Assembly (NCBI GenBank): GCA_002914845.1
Contig: JXTC01000025.1
Location: 559,664 to 623,663 of the forward strand
Reading direction: 5' to 3'
Source: Trema orientale
Taxonomy: Eukaryota > Streptophyta > Magnoliopsida > Rosales > Cannabaceae
Length of the DNA: 64,000 nt
Shown: positions 46,445 through 59,753 of the stretch, piece after piece
How the letters are laid out: each line of letters begins with the position of its first letter
How positions within the stretch are numbered: the stretch's first letter is position 1
Notes under the pieces: model-generated
Databases searched by the model: none
What the model was told of the DNA's origin: nothing
The model's input: the letters and a program-made list of their open reading frames with translations, nothing else
Translations under genes and position numbers: made by a program

Positions 46445-47766
46445 TAGTGCCAAATATAGGTATTTCATCTCTTGTGGATGAAATTTGAGTCTGATACAAT
46501 TGCAATGCAATGAAAATTAGGCATAAGAGAGCTAAAACAGCGAAACAACGCTCCCGAGAAGAAAAGCTGTCGTGCTAATTTTCAGAGCCGAGAGCACCGT
46601 GGCGCTTGAATAGTAGCGCCATGGTGCTGCCGAAAAATCAGACTTCTAGAGCCTAGAGTATCATGACACTTGCCAAGGAGCACTACAGTTCTACCGTACA
46701 TCCTGAAGCGTGTTTTTGGGGCAAATCTCGACCCTTGATTCCATCTGATCGAATAGTTGATATTCCACCTTGTCTAGGTCATCTTGGAGCCTTATAAATA
46801 CACCCTTAGGCCTCTATTTTAAGTGTGGGGAGTTATAGAGAAGACACACACTTGAGAGCTCAAAAATCCTAGAGAGAGGAGAGTTTTGGAGCTGAAATTT
46901 AGAAAGGAAGCTTGAGAGAGTTACTTGAAGGATTGAAGCTTAAAGTGCTACCTCCACAAAAGAGTTTTTCTCATCTTCTTTCTCACCGTAGTCTCATTTG
47001 AATTTTGTATTATGCTTGATAATTAAACCTGTTTAGATATACGAAATTCTTGTTGAGATTAGTACTGCATTCTCCTATGTTGAATTAATTGTTATATACT
47101 TGGGGCATGATGCAGCTTGTACTTTGATTCTATGTCTTGATTTTCAATATATTCTTTGATGTTGTCCTTGAATTTATTTATGTTATTCAATGCTTAATGT
47201 TTCTCAACTAACTAGCTACTAGTTGGATGGTTTGGTTTCTAAAATTTGGCATTTGAGAAAGGAAATTTTAGAAACAACCATAGGATAGTATAACCTAGGA
47301 CTTATTGAGTTTGAGAGAACTTATAATTTCTTTTGTAGCCATGATCAAAAAACCGTTAAACATAATGAATTCTTAATTTCTAGGTTCAGAATAGAGATAT
47401 TGGAACGGAATTTAGGAATGATTTCACTCGGCACTCGAGAGAATGAGTAGAAATACCTTTGGTTCTTGGCTTATAAACTAGCAATAATTGATTAGAATGC
47501 AATTGGTGATAAAAAGACATAGTTGATAGTTAGGGGAATTCAATCCCACAGTACATTTATGCATAGAGGTCTCCATATTTTATTTTTGTATTTATATTTA
47601 TGTTTTTATTTATTTAACTTATAAATTCATTTAGTTTGGTTGCCTAAGTAAAGTTAGTTTATCTGGTATTTAGCGATAATTTAACACGCAATTCCTCGTG
47701 GGATCGATAACTATACTTATCACTTTATTACTTATTTATAATCCGTGCACTTGTGGGTATTTTACA
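46445..47766 (+). repeat. Probable solo gypsy-type LTR, plus strand
   Basis: Contains a TATA box CTTATAAATACACCC near 46790-46804 and a U5 ending TTCCTCGTGGGATCGAT ... CCGTGCACTTGTGGGTATTT TACA, wording typical of Athila/Tat-like gypsy LTR ends. Pentamers TATAT flank it (46440-46444 and 47767-47771), though this is low-complexity. The first dinucleotide would be TA instead of TG. Its inverted relative is at 38800-39933. No primer-binding site or internal domain follows, so it is a solo LTR or a fragment. Confidence 0.6.
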
Positions 47767-48744
47767 TATATGTATTTAGTGTAATAGTAAATAAAAGGGA
47801 TTGAGAAGTATAAGGTGTCACTCTAAGCACAAAGTTTTATCCTACGTACGAGGTCTCTGGACTAGTTCATAACACTATATTGGATCACAAAATTGGAAGA
47901 AAAGTTTGGACCATAACTACTCCAGTACTTGGCCTACGCTTACTAGTGGCCCGCACCTAGTAGTAGGAACTTAAAAGCTAAATAATTAATTTTACTTATT
48001 TAACTATGATGATAATTATCTAATAAGATTAGATACTTATTAAAAGATGTATATATCAGAATAATTAATTATTAGAATAGATATTAGTCTCTACATAAAT
48101 AAGGACACTATTGGATAGTGCTTAAAGATAGCAAAATATTATTAGATAGTGTTTTTTTAAATAAAAAAAAGAAAAAGAAACTAGTAGATAGTTTTTTACA
48201 GGAAAAGGAAATAAGGAGGAGGAGTCCTAAATGGAGTAGATTCTTACTCCTATATATAGGAGTCGTCGTCAATTTTTTTACAAATTATTTCCGTAGTTTG
48301 CTAGAGAAAAATGTTATTACTCCATATTTTGAAACCAAAAAGCAAGGACAATAAAAACAATATAACCATAGAAATTTCCTTTCTTTCATAGACACCCACA
48401 TGTTCGTTCCTTAATGTGATCCATATTCTGGAAAATAAAAAGAGGAAGGCTTAGAACTAATCGGTTTAAAAAGTAAATCGTATTTTCTCTTGTCATTTTT
48501 GTTGACTTAACATAACTAAGTTAAGATCTTGGTATTTATATGACCTATTATTTTTTTAGAAATTTCTTATATTTTATATTCCTCTACTGTAAGCGTTTTC
48601 AAAACCAACATACATCAGATCAAGAGTAATGTTTTTCATACTTCTTATATCTCCAAAATTACTAACTTCACACATCCATTTAATATTTTTAGTACTGATT
48701 TTTACGTATAGCCGAATCAGCTAATTTAACCAATTATTTAATTA
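47767..48744. other. AT-rich region with possible LTR-like promoter
   Basis: No gene. AGGAGTCC (48213-48220) and TACTCCTATATATAGGAGTCG (48247-48267) form a palindromic, TATA-containing patch that could be an old LTR promoter, but no LTR ends are found. The frame 48118-48354 has no domain. Confidence 0.35.
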
Positions 48745-49882
48745 TGTTGTAACACAAAGGATGATCATTGTAAAAGCAGAAAAGTAAAAATAACACACAG
48801 AAATTTTTACTTGGTTCAGTTATCTCTAGATAACCAAGGTCCAAGGAGCCACGACCAGAGGATTAAACACTATTAGTAAAGTTTGAATGAATACAAATAC
48901 TAATTTGACTCATACAATAAAAAGACTCCCTCTTTTTGATTGTCACAATGTTGATGTATTCCTTCACCAATTTGTCTAGTGAGTACCACTCGTCCTAAGT
49001 TGACTTTGTATACTAAAATCCCTCGAGTGCTTTGAAGTAGATCTTTTTCTGAAGACAATCAGTACCTCTCCCGAAGTACTATCACTCAAACGACTAAAAC
49101 ACCTCCTAAGTCTAAAATATTGCTAAAGAAAAAATCTTTCCTTTACAATCGAAAATACAGAATGTGGTCTCTCCCTAAAGCCACTCTTGAGTAGCCTTTC
49201 AATATAGAGAGCAAGTCTTCACACGTTACAGCATTTGCAAAACAATTATTAAAAGTATTTAGTGTTGATTATTAGACTTGCAAGATTAGTCAACTTTGTT
49301 TCCAAACTTAGAAAATTGATCTGGTAAATAAATGATGATTCTGCACAGATGTTGCAACATGAATCTATCAGTACAGTCATGTGGTAACATAAAACGAAAC
49401 TCGCAGATTCTTTTCCTGAAATAGACAACACAATTACTACACTTTTTTGATAGCTTATAAATTAATTATAATCAATCAAAAATATCAAGAATCCGTAGAA
49501 AACATTAAGAATACTCCCACATCAATTATGGAATCAAAATCTCTTAATTAGTGATATTTTTCTTAATAAAACGTGAACAATTTTCATAAAGAAATTAGGC
49601 AACTTCCTAATATCTATTCTAAAACAACAAACTTGTCTAGATACGTGACCGACTGACAACATCACATTTAATTAGAAAATAATAAGATTAGTGAATATAT
49701 TTGTAAAGAAATAATTCTTTGCAGTGCAAATATCCTCATTTATTATTTCCAAATATTTAATCACTAATATCAATATGATTTCGTGATCTAAAAGAAATAT
49801 TCGGCAAGTACTGAAAAACTAATCATATGAAATATTTAGTCACATGTTGTAACATGACAAGTAAACCGGTCATATTGCAACA
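48745..49882 (-). repeat. 3' LTR of the Sirevirus-like element
   Basis: On the minus strand it would run from TGTTGCAATATGACC (49882) to GTGTTACAACA (48745), with TGTTG/CAACA ends. Near its end GGTCGTGGCTCCTTGGACC then CTGAACCAAGTAAAAATTTC resembles the U5 end of plant copia LTRs. A purine-rich stretch (AAAAAGAGAAAGTAAAAAG, about 49908-49926) lies just upstream but not directly adjacent, so the start is approximate. The partner LTR is missing. Confidence 0.5.
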
Positions 49883-51686
49883 TGAAGTTGCCAAAAGATT
49901 TTTCTTTTTACTTTCTCTTTTTGGCATCCTTTTGACAAATATTTGATAACTTGCAAAACAAAGTGGAAGAATCAAGACAAGGAAACATCAATCACTCAAA
50001 TTATATGCAAACTGAAATATATCATAACATAAAAAGCAGAGATAATATAAACCATGTTTCAAGTCAAATACACTGAAACAAAAAATAGCAAACACATTCA
50101 AATTGTATCAAAGTTATAAAGACCAAGAAAATGAAAAATAAAGAAAGACTAAAAAGCATGATGCTAATATCTAGCATCCTCCATATCCACGTCCAATTTC
50201 TTGGCAATGGCAGCAACAATCTTCTCAATTTTTGAGAGACCAGCATCTTGCTTTGCTGAAGATGACATTGTAACAGGAGCAGTGGCAGTGATTTGTGTTG
50301 CAACATCAGCAGTAATATCATCCTCCTCCTCAGTTGGTTCATTCTCTTTCAGTTTGAAACAGATGTTAGAAAGAGGTCATGTGATGTACTCAATCTCATG
50401 CCTGAAAAGCATCTGGCTAGTAAAAATCCCATAGATAAGAGAGAAAAATCAGTCTCTTCTTTGGATATTTGAGCTTTTGAATATTGAAGATTTCATTGCA
50501 AATGATAAACCCTAAGTTTACTTTGCTACCTATTCCAACATCATAGAGAAATCAAGCAAAATCTAAATGGACAGTTCAAAAGTGAATTGTTAGCTTTCAA
50601 TTGTGCATAGCAATCGGATTTCAAGGTTAACTCAGTAATGACCAGGAGCCCCAGGAGTATCAATTCATCAGTTATATTTGCGTAAAATTCCTAAACTACT
50701 CTAAGAACAAAACCTTTGACTTTCGTCATAGTATTGTTCTAGAGTTGATCTTCAATAATTTTTATCACTCTTATACTAGGAAAAGACTTAGTATTGATAT
50801 TTCTTTATGAAATAAACTAATATTAACCATACACATCCATAGAGGCAATAACTTGTTTAGTATAATAGCTAGGTGAAAGCATTAGGAGCATTGTAACCTA
50901 GAGTGGATGTTGTAGACGTTGAAACACTCTTTCCCTTCTTAGTTGCGATGGCCTTCTTAGGTTTTCGCTTAGCTAGTTTAGAGGACTAACCTGAAGGCTT
51001 CTTAGAGGTTTTTGGCGCAGTAGAGGTAGCATGTGGAGTGGTTTTCCTTTATGAAGTTTTGGTAGGCTTCGTTGGTGTGGTTTCCTATATTGGAACAATA
51101 GATTGTATCACTGGTATTGCAGGGACAGATGTTGTAGCATCTAATATTGGTGTAGCAGTAGATGTACTATAATAAATGAAATTTCTGTTTGAATAACAGA
51201 AGGAACAAGCTCATTTTCTCCTTGTGTTGCAACAGGTGAAGTCGTAACTTCAGTTAAGACAATTAATGTAGCTTGTTCAGAGATTCCTTTTGTTGCAACA
51301 GTATCTGTAACAAGGTCAGCAATAGGGGTTTGAAAATCCAAAGCGTCAGATGTTGTACACGACTCAACTTCTTGAACAACATTCTGATTTGGTGATGTAA
51401 TAGGTACACCCATCAAATCGTGAATCTGCAGAACCAATTTAGGAGACTTCACTTCATCAAGCTTCTTAAGAATCGATTCTGTAGATGATTGAGCAATCGA
51501 TTTGGACGGGGTTGAATTGAAAGACTCACCTGATTCAGTTGGTTTATGAGGCTCGATAGTCAGGGTTGCAACATCCTCAAGATCAATTGGCAGAGATGGC
51601 AAATTCTCAAGTTCAATCGAGGGACCCATGGTTAATGGCTTATGAAACTTCACAAATTTGGTGAGTTGGTCGATTTCAGATTCTTG

Positions 51687-54600
51687 TGTAACGACCCAAC
51701 TCTTCCGATCGTTAACTACTTACATTCTAAACTTACTTATTTAAAAAGAGAAACTTAGAATCTGAAAATTCATGATATTTTTTTTTTAAAAAAAAATTAT
51801 ACTTTCATTTCTTTTTAAGAGATTGATATTCATAGTTAACTATTTACTTAATTTGAGATATTTGAAAACAAATAAAATGCTTCAGGATGGTTAAGTAACC
51901 TTTGTTTAAATTTATTTATGAACTTTTTACTTGGGGTGATTTAAATATTGCGCAACTATAAAGGGCTTCCAGGTGAGGAGAGGGTCACAATTGGACCACT
52001 TAAGTCCCAAGCTCTCCTTAGACAGTTTAGGTCTTTTTGACAGAATCCCTTGAGTTTTGTATTTATTCAAATCAAAACATTTTTACTTTTAGATCCTTTC
52101 ATATTGAAAAACTTCATTTAAACTCTACTTAATTAAAATATATTTTCAAGTTCAACTTAATAAAATCATGTAATGTAAAATAAAATATTGAGTTATAAAT
52201 ATACTTTCAAACAACATTAGGCTTACATAATTGAAATCATTTGTCTCATACTAAGAACATATGTAAAAATAATTTAATTGAAGTATTCCATAGCCTGTAC
52301 CTCGCACTCATCCCTGCCTCGATTTTAGTCAACCCACAATCAAATCAGAGGTTTCTTTCCTTTGGTACCTACAGTATGGATATTTATACCACGTTAGCTT
52401 TCGCTCAATAAGTACAATGTAATTCTCACAAAATATTTTACTCATAAATAAACAACCTTTTATGAAAGTCCAATTATGTTTTTTATGAAATCATTATCTT
52501 ATGCTTTATTATAAGATATTATATCGTTATTTTATCTCATTCTTTATCATAAAGTCTTTTATCTGTCTTATGGGCCCTGGTATACATACCGAGTGCACAC
52601 TACCCAATGGGGAACCGTTGGAGTGACCCAACTGAAATCACCTATGGTCATAATCTTAACACACTTTTCCTCAAGAATACTCACCTAGAGAAGGTCGGTC
52701 TTATCTTCCCTCAGATATCTTCACCTTGTGGAGGTTGGTACAATGCCTTTAAATTCTTATCTTATTTAGTTTTCTCTTAACATGAGTGGGTAAGCTTCAA
52801 CAACAAACCTAAACTTTATATTATGCTATCTTAGTATTTCTTTTATTAAAGTATGCTTAGAGTATTTTAACATTATAACATTGTAAAGTAAGCATACATC
52901 ATTTTAATAGTATAAGAAATGTATCTTTATAAGCATTTTTCATATTATACATAGACCACATAATAATAAAGATAAAGATAAGTTATCACATAAAATAATC
53001 TCAAATATATCGTACTTACCTCATAATGTGATTGTCCTTGTTCCACTCGTTAATTACGTACATCTAGATTGGAGTTTCACCCTGACGTATGCATACTCTA
53101 ATTGTTAGAATAATTTAAAGTGGACTTATATTTTTTTCTTCTAAACTTTCTAATTACTTAGTGAGTTTAAGATAACTAGGACTCGTGCTTAATCAAATAT
53201 AAAACTTCACATTTGAGAAACAATGTCGTGTTATATTCTTTGATTAATTTATACCTTCAACTTAGATAGATAGGATTTAATTTTTCTTAACTCTCATCAT
53301 TGTGATCTTTTTAGTCTATCAAAACTTTGGTTGTAATTTGATTAATATCATCCTTAATTGATTAAGTTTTCTTAGTTATTATGTTTTTCATCAATTACTC
53401 TTAATTATTCTTGATTAATTACTTTATTTGTAATCAGGGGTCTTAATATGATAAGTGGGCCAAACACACTAATGGCTACACCATTTTTTAAATCTAAAAT
53501 CATACTTTGGGCTAAATATATTATTTGGATTTTCTATTCTTCTTAGACCCATAACTAAACTTGAGCTAAATGTAATTAGGGGTATAAATCTTTTATTTTC
53601 TATTATTGGTTTTATGTTATAAACTTAAGTAATCTTTTCTTATCCCATTAGAGATCTAAAATAAATTTTTTTACTTATTTTTGTACCAAATCTCCAACCC
53701 AAAATTTCAAGTTTTATAATTTATATTTTTGCTCGTAATCTTAAGATTTCTAATATTTATGCCTTCCAAAAATAAACCTTGAGCTATAGCTTATCCTTTT
53801 GTTAAAGATTCTTTCATTATTTATTTTTACACTAATATAGTTTTATAACTGCCTAAAATAACTTTCTCATAGATTTGACCCTATATTTTGTCAAAATTAC
53901 ACTTTTGATCCAAACTACTCAAAATTTTGACATTTTAGTCCCTTCAACTTTTGAGCAAACATTTTTAATTTTTAGAAAGTATTTCTAATGGATAAAAATC
54001 TATTCTTAAAGATCTAAGTCTAGCTCATTAAGCTTGGTTCATTTTTATGCATATTTTATTTTAGGTTCTTTCACCTAAAAATCTCCCACTTTTGAGTTTA
54101 TCATTTTGATTTTATTTTAATATTATTAATTTTTAGCCTTTAATATCATGAAGTATTCATATTTTAATGTTTAAGAAATCAATAAGATAAGCCTTAACAT
54201 AAAAATAAATTATATAACATCTAAAGTACATCAAGTATATTATTACCTATTTATTTCTTTGTAATATCTATTTAAATACATAACAAGCAAGGTGAGGGAA
54301 TATTTACCTTCCAAACTTATATCTTCTTTCTTGGAGTGTTTAGGAACTTTTCTAAGTATCAATATTTTACTAGAAGTCAAAATACTAAATGTATTTGTGC
54401 AACCTATCTTCCAAAGATCTTTCTTTCTTCTTCCTTACATCTCCATCACAAAACTAAGTGCTCTCTTCTCTTGATTATAATTCTTAAATTCTAGAGTCTT
54501 TATCGAAAAAGCAGGGATGATAGGTAATATATTATAGCTCTTGTGAGTTCGGAAAAAAATAAGGTAGAAAGAGTTTTTTTTTTTAGTTTTCTTTTAGAGA

Positions 54601-55327
54601 AAGGATAATAGGAAGGATAAAGATAATTTTGGCTAAGTAATTAGAAGGATGAATATATATTTCCAATTGTCAATTAAAGGGTTTATTTATAGCGCAAACA
54701 AGGAAAGCATCTTACTACAATGTGTTACTTTTTTATTTATTTATTTTTTCTACTCCACTATCTCATCTTTTAAATATTCACTCATCCACTATCTTCGTCT
54801 TTGTATCTAATCTCTCCTCTTTTTTAATTATTTGGAATCCAATACCACTAACTGCCAAAGAAAATCTTCACTATATTTTTCTTTTTCTTACCTTTTGTAT
54901 TATTTTGGAGACAAAAGCTGCCAATTAGTTTTGTCTATGTCTTCCTCTTTAAATTATGGCTACTAACTTCCAAAGAAAATTTCTATTATCATTTTTCATT
55001 TCTTACCTTCTAAATTATTTTAGAGACAAAAGCTATCAATTAGTTTTGTCTATATTTTCTTTTTTAGAATTACCTACTAACTTTAATCCTTTTTTCCTTA
55101 CCTTTTTCATTCCACTAATTTAAAGTTATCACCTCCCTAAGATAAAATCCCACTAGTCTTCATCTTTTTCTACAACTTATTTTCCACTCTTAGATTGATT
55201 TATCTACTTAATTCTTTGTATACTTAAATTCTAGCCATTCAAATTGTGTCATGGTACTATTTAGGTACAACCATTAACTTTGGGTTATAAGATGTGACTA
55301 TTTCTATAGTGACATAAACATGTCACA
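51687..55327 (-). mobile_element. Solo-LTR-like nested insertion (about 3.6 kb)
   Basis: On the minus strand it begins TGTGACATGTTTATGTCAC (55327) and ends GAGTTGGGTCGTTACA (51687). TTCTT occurs at 55328-55332 and at 51681-51685, one base away from the left edge, so the target duplication is close but not exact. A TATA box TATAAATA lies on the minus strand at 54691-54684. Downstream, at 52700-52560, is a GC-richer block and at about 52310 a GGCAGGGATGAGTGCG segment, the layout seen in the other long LTRs here. No second LTR, primer-binding site or coding region is seen, so it is best explained as a solo LTR left by recombination. Confidence 0.55.
54684..54691 (-). promoter_or_regulatory. TATA box of the nested long LTR
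   Basis: Minus-strand TATAAATA within GCGCTATAAATAAACCC, about 640 bp from the LTR start, so U3 would be about 640 bp and R plus U5 about 3 kb. Confidence 0.5.
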
Positions 55328-56742
55328 TTCTTATTTAGGTAACCGAAGTCGTCTTGATGTATATAATATTTTCTTTGTAGAATTAATTTATTATTAAAGA
55401 AAACCGACTTAGAATTTCCAAGTTAAAACAAGGAATAGTTATGATTTTCTCATATAATGAAATTTAACATTATAATCATACTATATACATAATTTCAAGC
55501 ACTATGAAAATAAACTTATTAAAATTCGACATTAAGTCTATTAACAATAATTCTATTTAAGTTGCATACCTAGGGATTCCTAAGGAGTTATATCTTAATT
55601 GGAGGTGATGAAGTCGAATCCTTCCCCTTTCCTTTTGGCAATGGAGTAGGCTTGCTTTTTTTCTTATTTCCTTGTGTCCACCATGTTGGGACTGGCTGCA
55701 AACACTCACAGAAGAAAAACACGAAAAAGAAGAGAGAAAGAAGAAGAACAGAGCATGGCTTCAGAGAAAATTTGAGAAAAAGAAAAAAAATTAGAGTTAG
55801 AGAGATAATAAGAAGAAATCATCACGTAACTCATAAAATCACTGAAAAATTCAAAAGGGAAACAAAAATAAAAACTGAAGCCAAAAATTTTCGGAAACAA
55901 AATAACTGCCATAATTATGTTTTCGAACATATTCCAATAGTGATGTCAGAATGTTATTTTTCCCAAAAAAATTGTCCCCTCCTTTTTTTGTTAGAGTTTT
56001 ATTTATTAAGTAATTTTTTTTCCTTGTTACAATATGCTTTATTTTACCTCAAAATTATAATTAAATAGTAGAAAATTATGATCAAAAATAGAAACTGATG
56101 AATTTGAATCAAATCATAAATTAATTTAAAAATAGACAGAATTTGCCAAATTTATCAAATAGAATTTCGAGACAAATTTTTAGATTAATTGATCTCCAAG
56201 GATTGAAATACAACTGACATACTTTTTTTTTTATGTAGATCTCCACAAAAATTCATGCTTAATTTCAGGCATGAGTGTAGTGATTTATTTAAGCAGTACC
56301 TTTTCGTTTGTTACTACTGCATTATTTTTTTTTAACAGTACAAAAAGATGAAGTACAAATAGTCAGTAGCTTTCACTCTAGTACTAAGATAGCCATTTTC
56401 TCATAGTAGAAAGTCCTCTACTATATTTGTGATACATAATACTAGATTACTCATGGACAGCTTTTCACACATTAATGTAGGTAGCTTTTTCTGAGTGTGG
56501 AGCCTGTTGACACAAAAAGTTTTACGAAGATCAATCAATCAAAGTTTCATCAGTTAAAAGTCAATCTAAGTTAATCAATCTTTCTTTAAACAATCCATAA
56601 ATTCTAAATGATAAAACGAACAAAATATATATTAGAAAATTAACTCATAGTTGATAAAAATTCACCTTTTTCGAAATTTCCTTCGAATTTTCTACTCATA
56701 AAATTCTAAGTTCAAATTGCAAAATTTCTGCATAAAAAATAA

Positions 56743-58925
56743 TCACATGGAGCAAATCCCTAAAGCATTCTGCAGGAAATCAAAATGAGTAAAATCCAGG
56801 GATTTGATAAAAATATCTGAAAGCTGCTTATCTGTTTTAACATACTCCAAGATAATTATTTTATTTTCAACCAAATATCTGATTAAATATTGATGAATAT
56901 CAATATGATTAGTCATAGAATATTGGATTGGATTCTTAGATATATTCGTGGCACTAGTATTATTGCAATATACAACTAAATCATCCATTACAATACTGTA
57001 GTCTTTGGTCATCTCTTTTATCTATAGTAGTTGTGTACAGCAGCTCCCAGCCGCTATATACTTAGCTTCAGCAATTGATAAGGAGATAGAGTTCTGCTTT
57101 TTGCAATGCTCTTTCTATCAATAGCATTTCTAACCCAATCTGCGTCACTATAACCTGCAGGATAGATATTAGTGTCTTTGAAGTACTAGATACAGTAATT
57201 AATTGTCTCATTCACATATTTGATAATTGTTTTAATAACAAGAATTTGGAACTCCTTAGGTTTATACTAATATCTAGCACAAATATCAACACTGCAAGAA
57301 ATATCTGGGCAATATGAGATACAATAAACTCCCAATTATACTCCAATACAAAGTTGGATCAATATCAACACCATCTTCATCCTTGGTCAACTTGAGATTT
57401 GTGCTCAGTAGAGTATTCATGTTTTTAGCGAATTCCAAATGAAACTTCTTTACTAGGTTTCTAACATACTTACTTTGAGATATGAAGATCCTATCATCAT
57501 GTTGCTTGACCTGTAAATCAAGAAAAAATGCCAGTTCACCTACCATATTCATCACAAATTCTTGCACTTTAATATTAGATGTAGAACCAAAAATGATATC
57601 ATCAGCATATATTTATTCAATAATAATGCCTGAATCATAATGCTTGATGAACAAAGTTTTATCTACTCCACCTCTTATGTAGCCTTTTTCAATCGAAAAA
57701 TTCATTAACATTTATACCAAGTCCTGGGTGCCTATTTCAATCCATATAGTGCCTTTTTAAGTTTAAAAACATGGTGGGGCATGTGTGGATCTTCAAAGAC
57801 TTTCGGTTGTTCTACATAAGCTTCCTCATTCAAAATGCCATTTAAAAATGCACTTTTTGCATCCATTTGGTATAAAGTAAAACCTATGAAATAAGCAATA
57901 GCAAGGAGTAAACGACTAGATTCCAATCTAGCAACAGGAGCAAAAGTTTCATCGAAATCAATACCCTCAACTTGTTTATACCCTTAGATAATCAACTTAG
58001 CTTTATTTCTAATTATGTTATCAAATTCATCAGATTTGTTCTTAAAAATGTATTTGGTTCCAATCACATTAGAATTCCTAGGTCTAGGAATAAGTGTCCG
58101 CATATCGTTCCTAGTGAACTGTTCTAGCTCATCTTGCATAACTTTACCCTAAAATTCATCTAATAGGGCTATTTTGACATTTCTAGGCTCAATCATCGAA
58201 GTAAAGCACACATATTTTACTAGATTTATATTTTTCCTTCTTGTAACCATTACATCATTAAGATTACCTATGATCAGGTTAGTAGGATGATTTTTCTTCA
58301 TCCTTGATGATCGTCTTCTTGAGATTGGATCATGAATATCCATTGTAGGTTCGGTGGATGCAACTTCTCTCTGGTTAGTCAATGTTGCAACATTAGTATC
58401 TGATATTGTAATAGCTCTGTTCGGTTTGGCAATAGTGTCTTCCTCTGTTGTTACATGAAGATCAAAGCCAGAATCTGTAACAGCTTCATCAGTAATAAGG
58501 ATGTGAATTTATTCTTCCTTCGAATAATCTACTAAATCATGAAATCGTCGACAACAATTTTATAGATTCCATAATAGATTGAGTTCTCATGTTATAAACA
58601 CGATAAGCTCTACCATTATTTGAGTAACCAAGAAAAACACCAACTTTGCTTTTACCATCAAACTTATTCAAGTACTCTCGATCATTTAAGATGTAACATG
58701 TACTCCCAAAAATATGTAATCAGGATAAGTTTCTTACTGCGCCAAATCTCATAAGGTTTTTTACTCGTACCCGGACATAATTAAACACGGTTAATGGTCT
58801 AACACATCATGTTTATTGTCTCAGCCCACAACATCTTGATAGTTTCTTCCTATTGAGCATAATACGAGCCATTTCCTGCAAAGTCTTATTTTTCCTCTCT
58901 ACCACACCATTTTGTTGAAGTATTT
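56743..58925 (-). pseudogene. Sirevirus-like pol remnant: integrase end, reverse transcriptase, RNase H
   Basis: On the minus strand the first recognisable words are QNGVVERKNKTLQEMARIML (58915 downward), holding the integrase catalytic glutamate. The truncation lies just before it. The linker IEPRNVKIALLDEF (about 58190-58149) leads to reverse transcriptase YQMDAKSAFLNGIL (57870 region) and KLKKALYGLK. The catalytic YADD is at 57609-57598, then FIGDL-like and QSKYVRNLVKKF words. RNase H ends with NTSATNISKNP, NHIDIHQYLIR, KQLSDIFIKSLD and a stop at 56743. At least five stops or shifts break the frame. Confidence 0.9.
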
Positions 58926-59753
58926 TAAGTGCAGAAAATTCATTAATTATTTCTAAAATAAATATTCAATCACAAAGAATATATACGATCAGATTTTAAT
59001 TCGAGATTTAAAAGCATATATTATACAAGTACTAAAAAACTCAACAGATCAAATACGCTAGTTGGCAACAAATTTTCCCTTTCAAATATTATTATTAATT
59101 TTGACCGTAATAAGTCTCTCATGAAAGATGCTAGTTGTCAGCCTTTATCTTCCATCCCTCATAAAATGAATTATGTCTCCCACTACTTGCTCGTTATACT
59201 ATGCCTAATAGTGGGTTGATTTGTTTGCTAAATAATAGTGGGGTTGGTTTACTTTCAATTGATTTATTTCCCTTACAATAACAACTTTTGTTCCAAAATC
59301 TTAGCTCTTAGGTTTGAATAATTTACAGTTTCTCTTTTTTCTAACTAAATAAAGAAGAAACTAAAACATGAAACTAAAAACATTGATCAAATGAGATAAA
59401 ATATTACTAGTTTTGTAAGTATACAAATATGATCATAAAGACGATCATTGTATAAAATGTTGTGTCACAACTATATTTTGAGGTTCATTTTCTCTTAAGC
59501 TATATTTTTCAATGTTTGTAGTCTATAGAGAATTAAATATTATTGATTTTAATACGTTGTGTTTAGAAAATTGGAAAGATAATCTAAATTCAAATGTTAT
59601 GAATGTAATTTTATTTTAAGGTGGTTATAATTTCTTGAAATAAGAGATGTTTTGCACAGAGATTCAAAAACTAAAGTTGAGTTCGTAATGTTTTCAAAAA
59701 TTAAATCATTGAAAAACTTTTGATAGTTTTGAAATAAATAATGCAAGATGCTA

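Larger units (their letters stand above)
50164..55684 (-). pseudogene. Second ORF of Sirevirus-like element (env-like position), interrupted
   Basis: Start ATG at 55684 opens MVDTRK, then a basic KSKPTPLPKGKGKDS segment, broken by a stop and frameshift. After the nested LTR (51687-55327) the frame resumes at 51686 with ESEIDQLTKFVKFHKPLT and continues to about 51141, with a low-complexity Thr/Ser/Val-rich middle. It is broken again by stops at 50345-51140. The last 60 codons end KIEKIVAAIAKKLDVDMEDA then RY and a stop at 50164. The function of such ORFs in plant Sireviruses is not established. No membrane protein features are evident here. Confidence 0.6.
48745..58925 (-). mobile_element. Sirevirus-like copia remnant, 5'-truncated, with nested insertion
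   Basis: Read on the minus strand: the end of integrase (from 58925), linker, reverse transcriptase, RNase H (to 56743), a roughly 1-kb gap, a second ORF starting at 55684 and ending at 50164, then a 3' LTR (49882-48745). An extra ORF between pol and the 3' LTR, with RT wording YADDIIFGST, fits the Sirevirus lineage. Gag, protease, most of integrase and the 5' LTR are missing. A long LTR (51687-55327) splits the second ORF. All frames contain stops. Confidence 0.75.

Noticed and set aside
55652-56068. 138-codon plus-strand frame
   Set aside because: Antisense to the leader and start of the Sirevirus-like second ORF; the Lys/Arg-rich part comes from an A-rich stretch.
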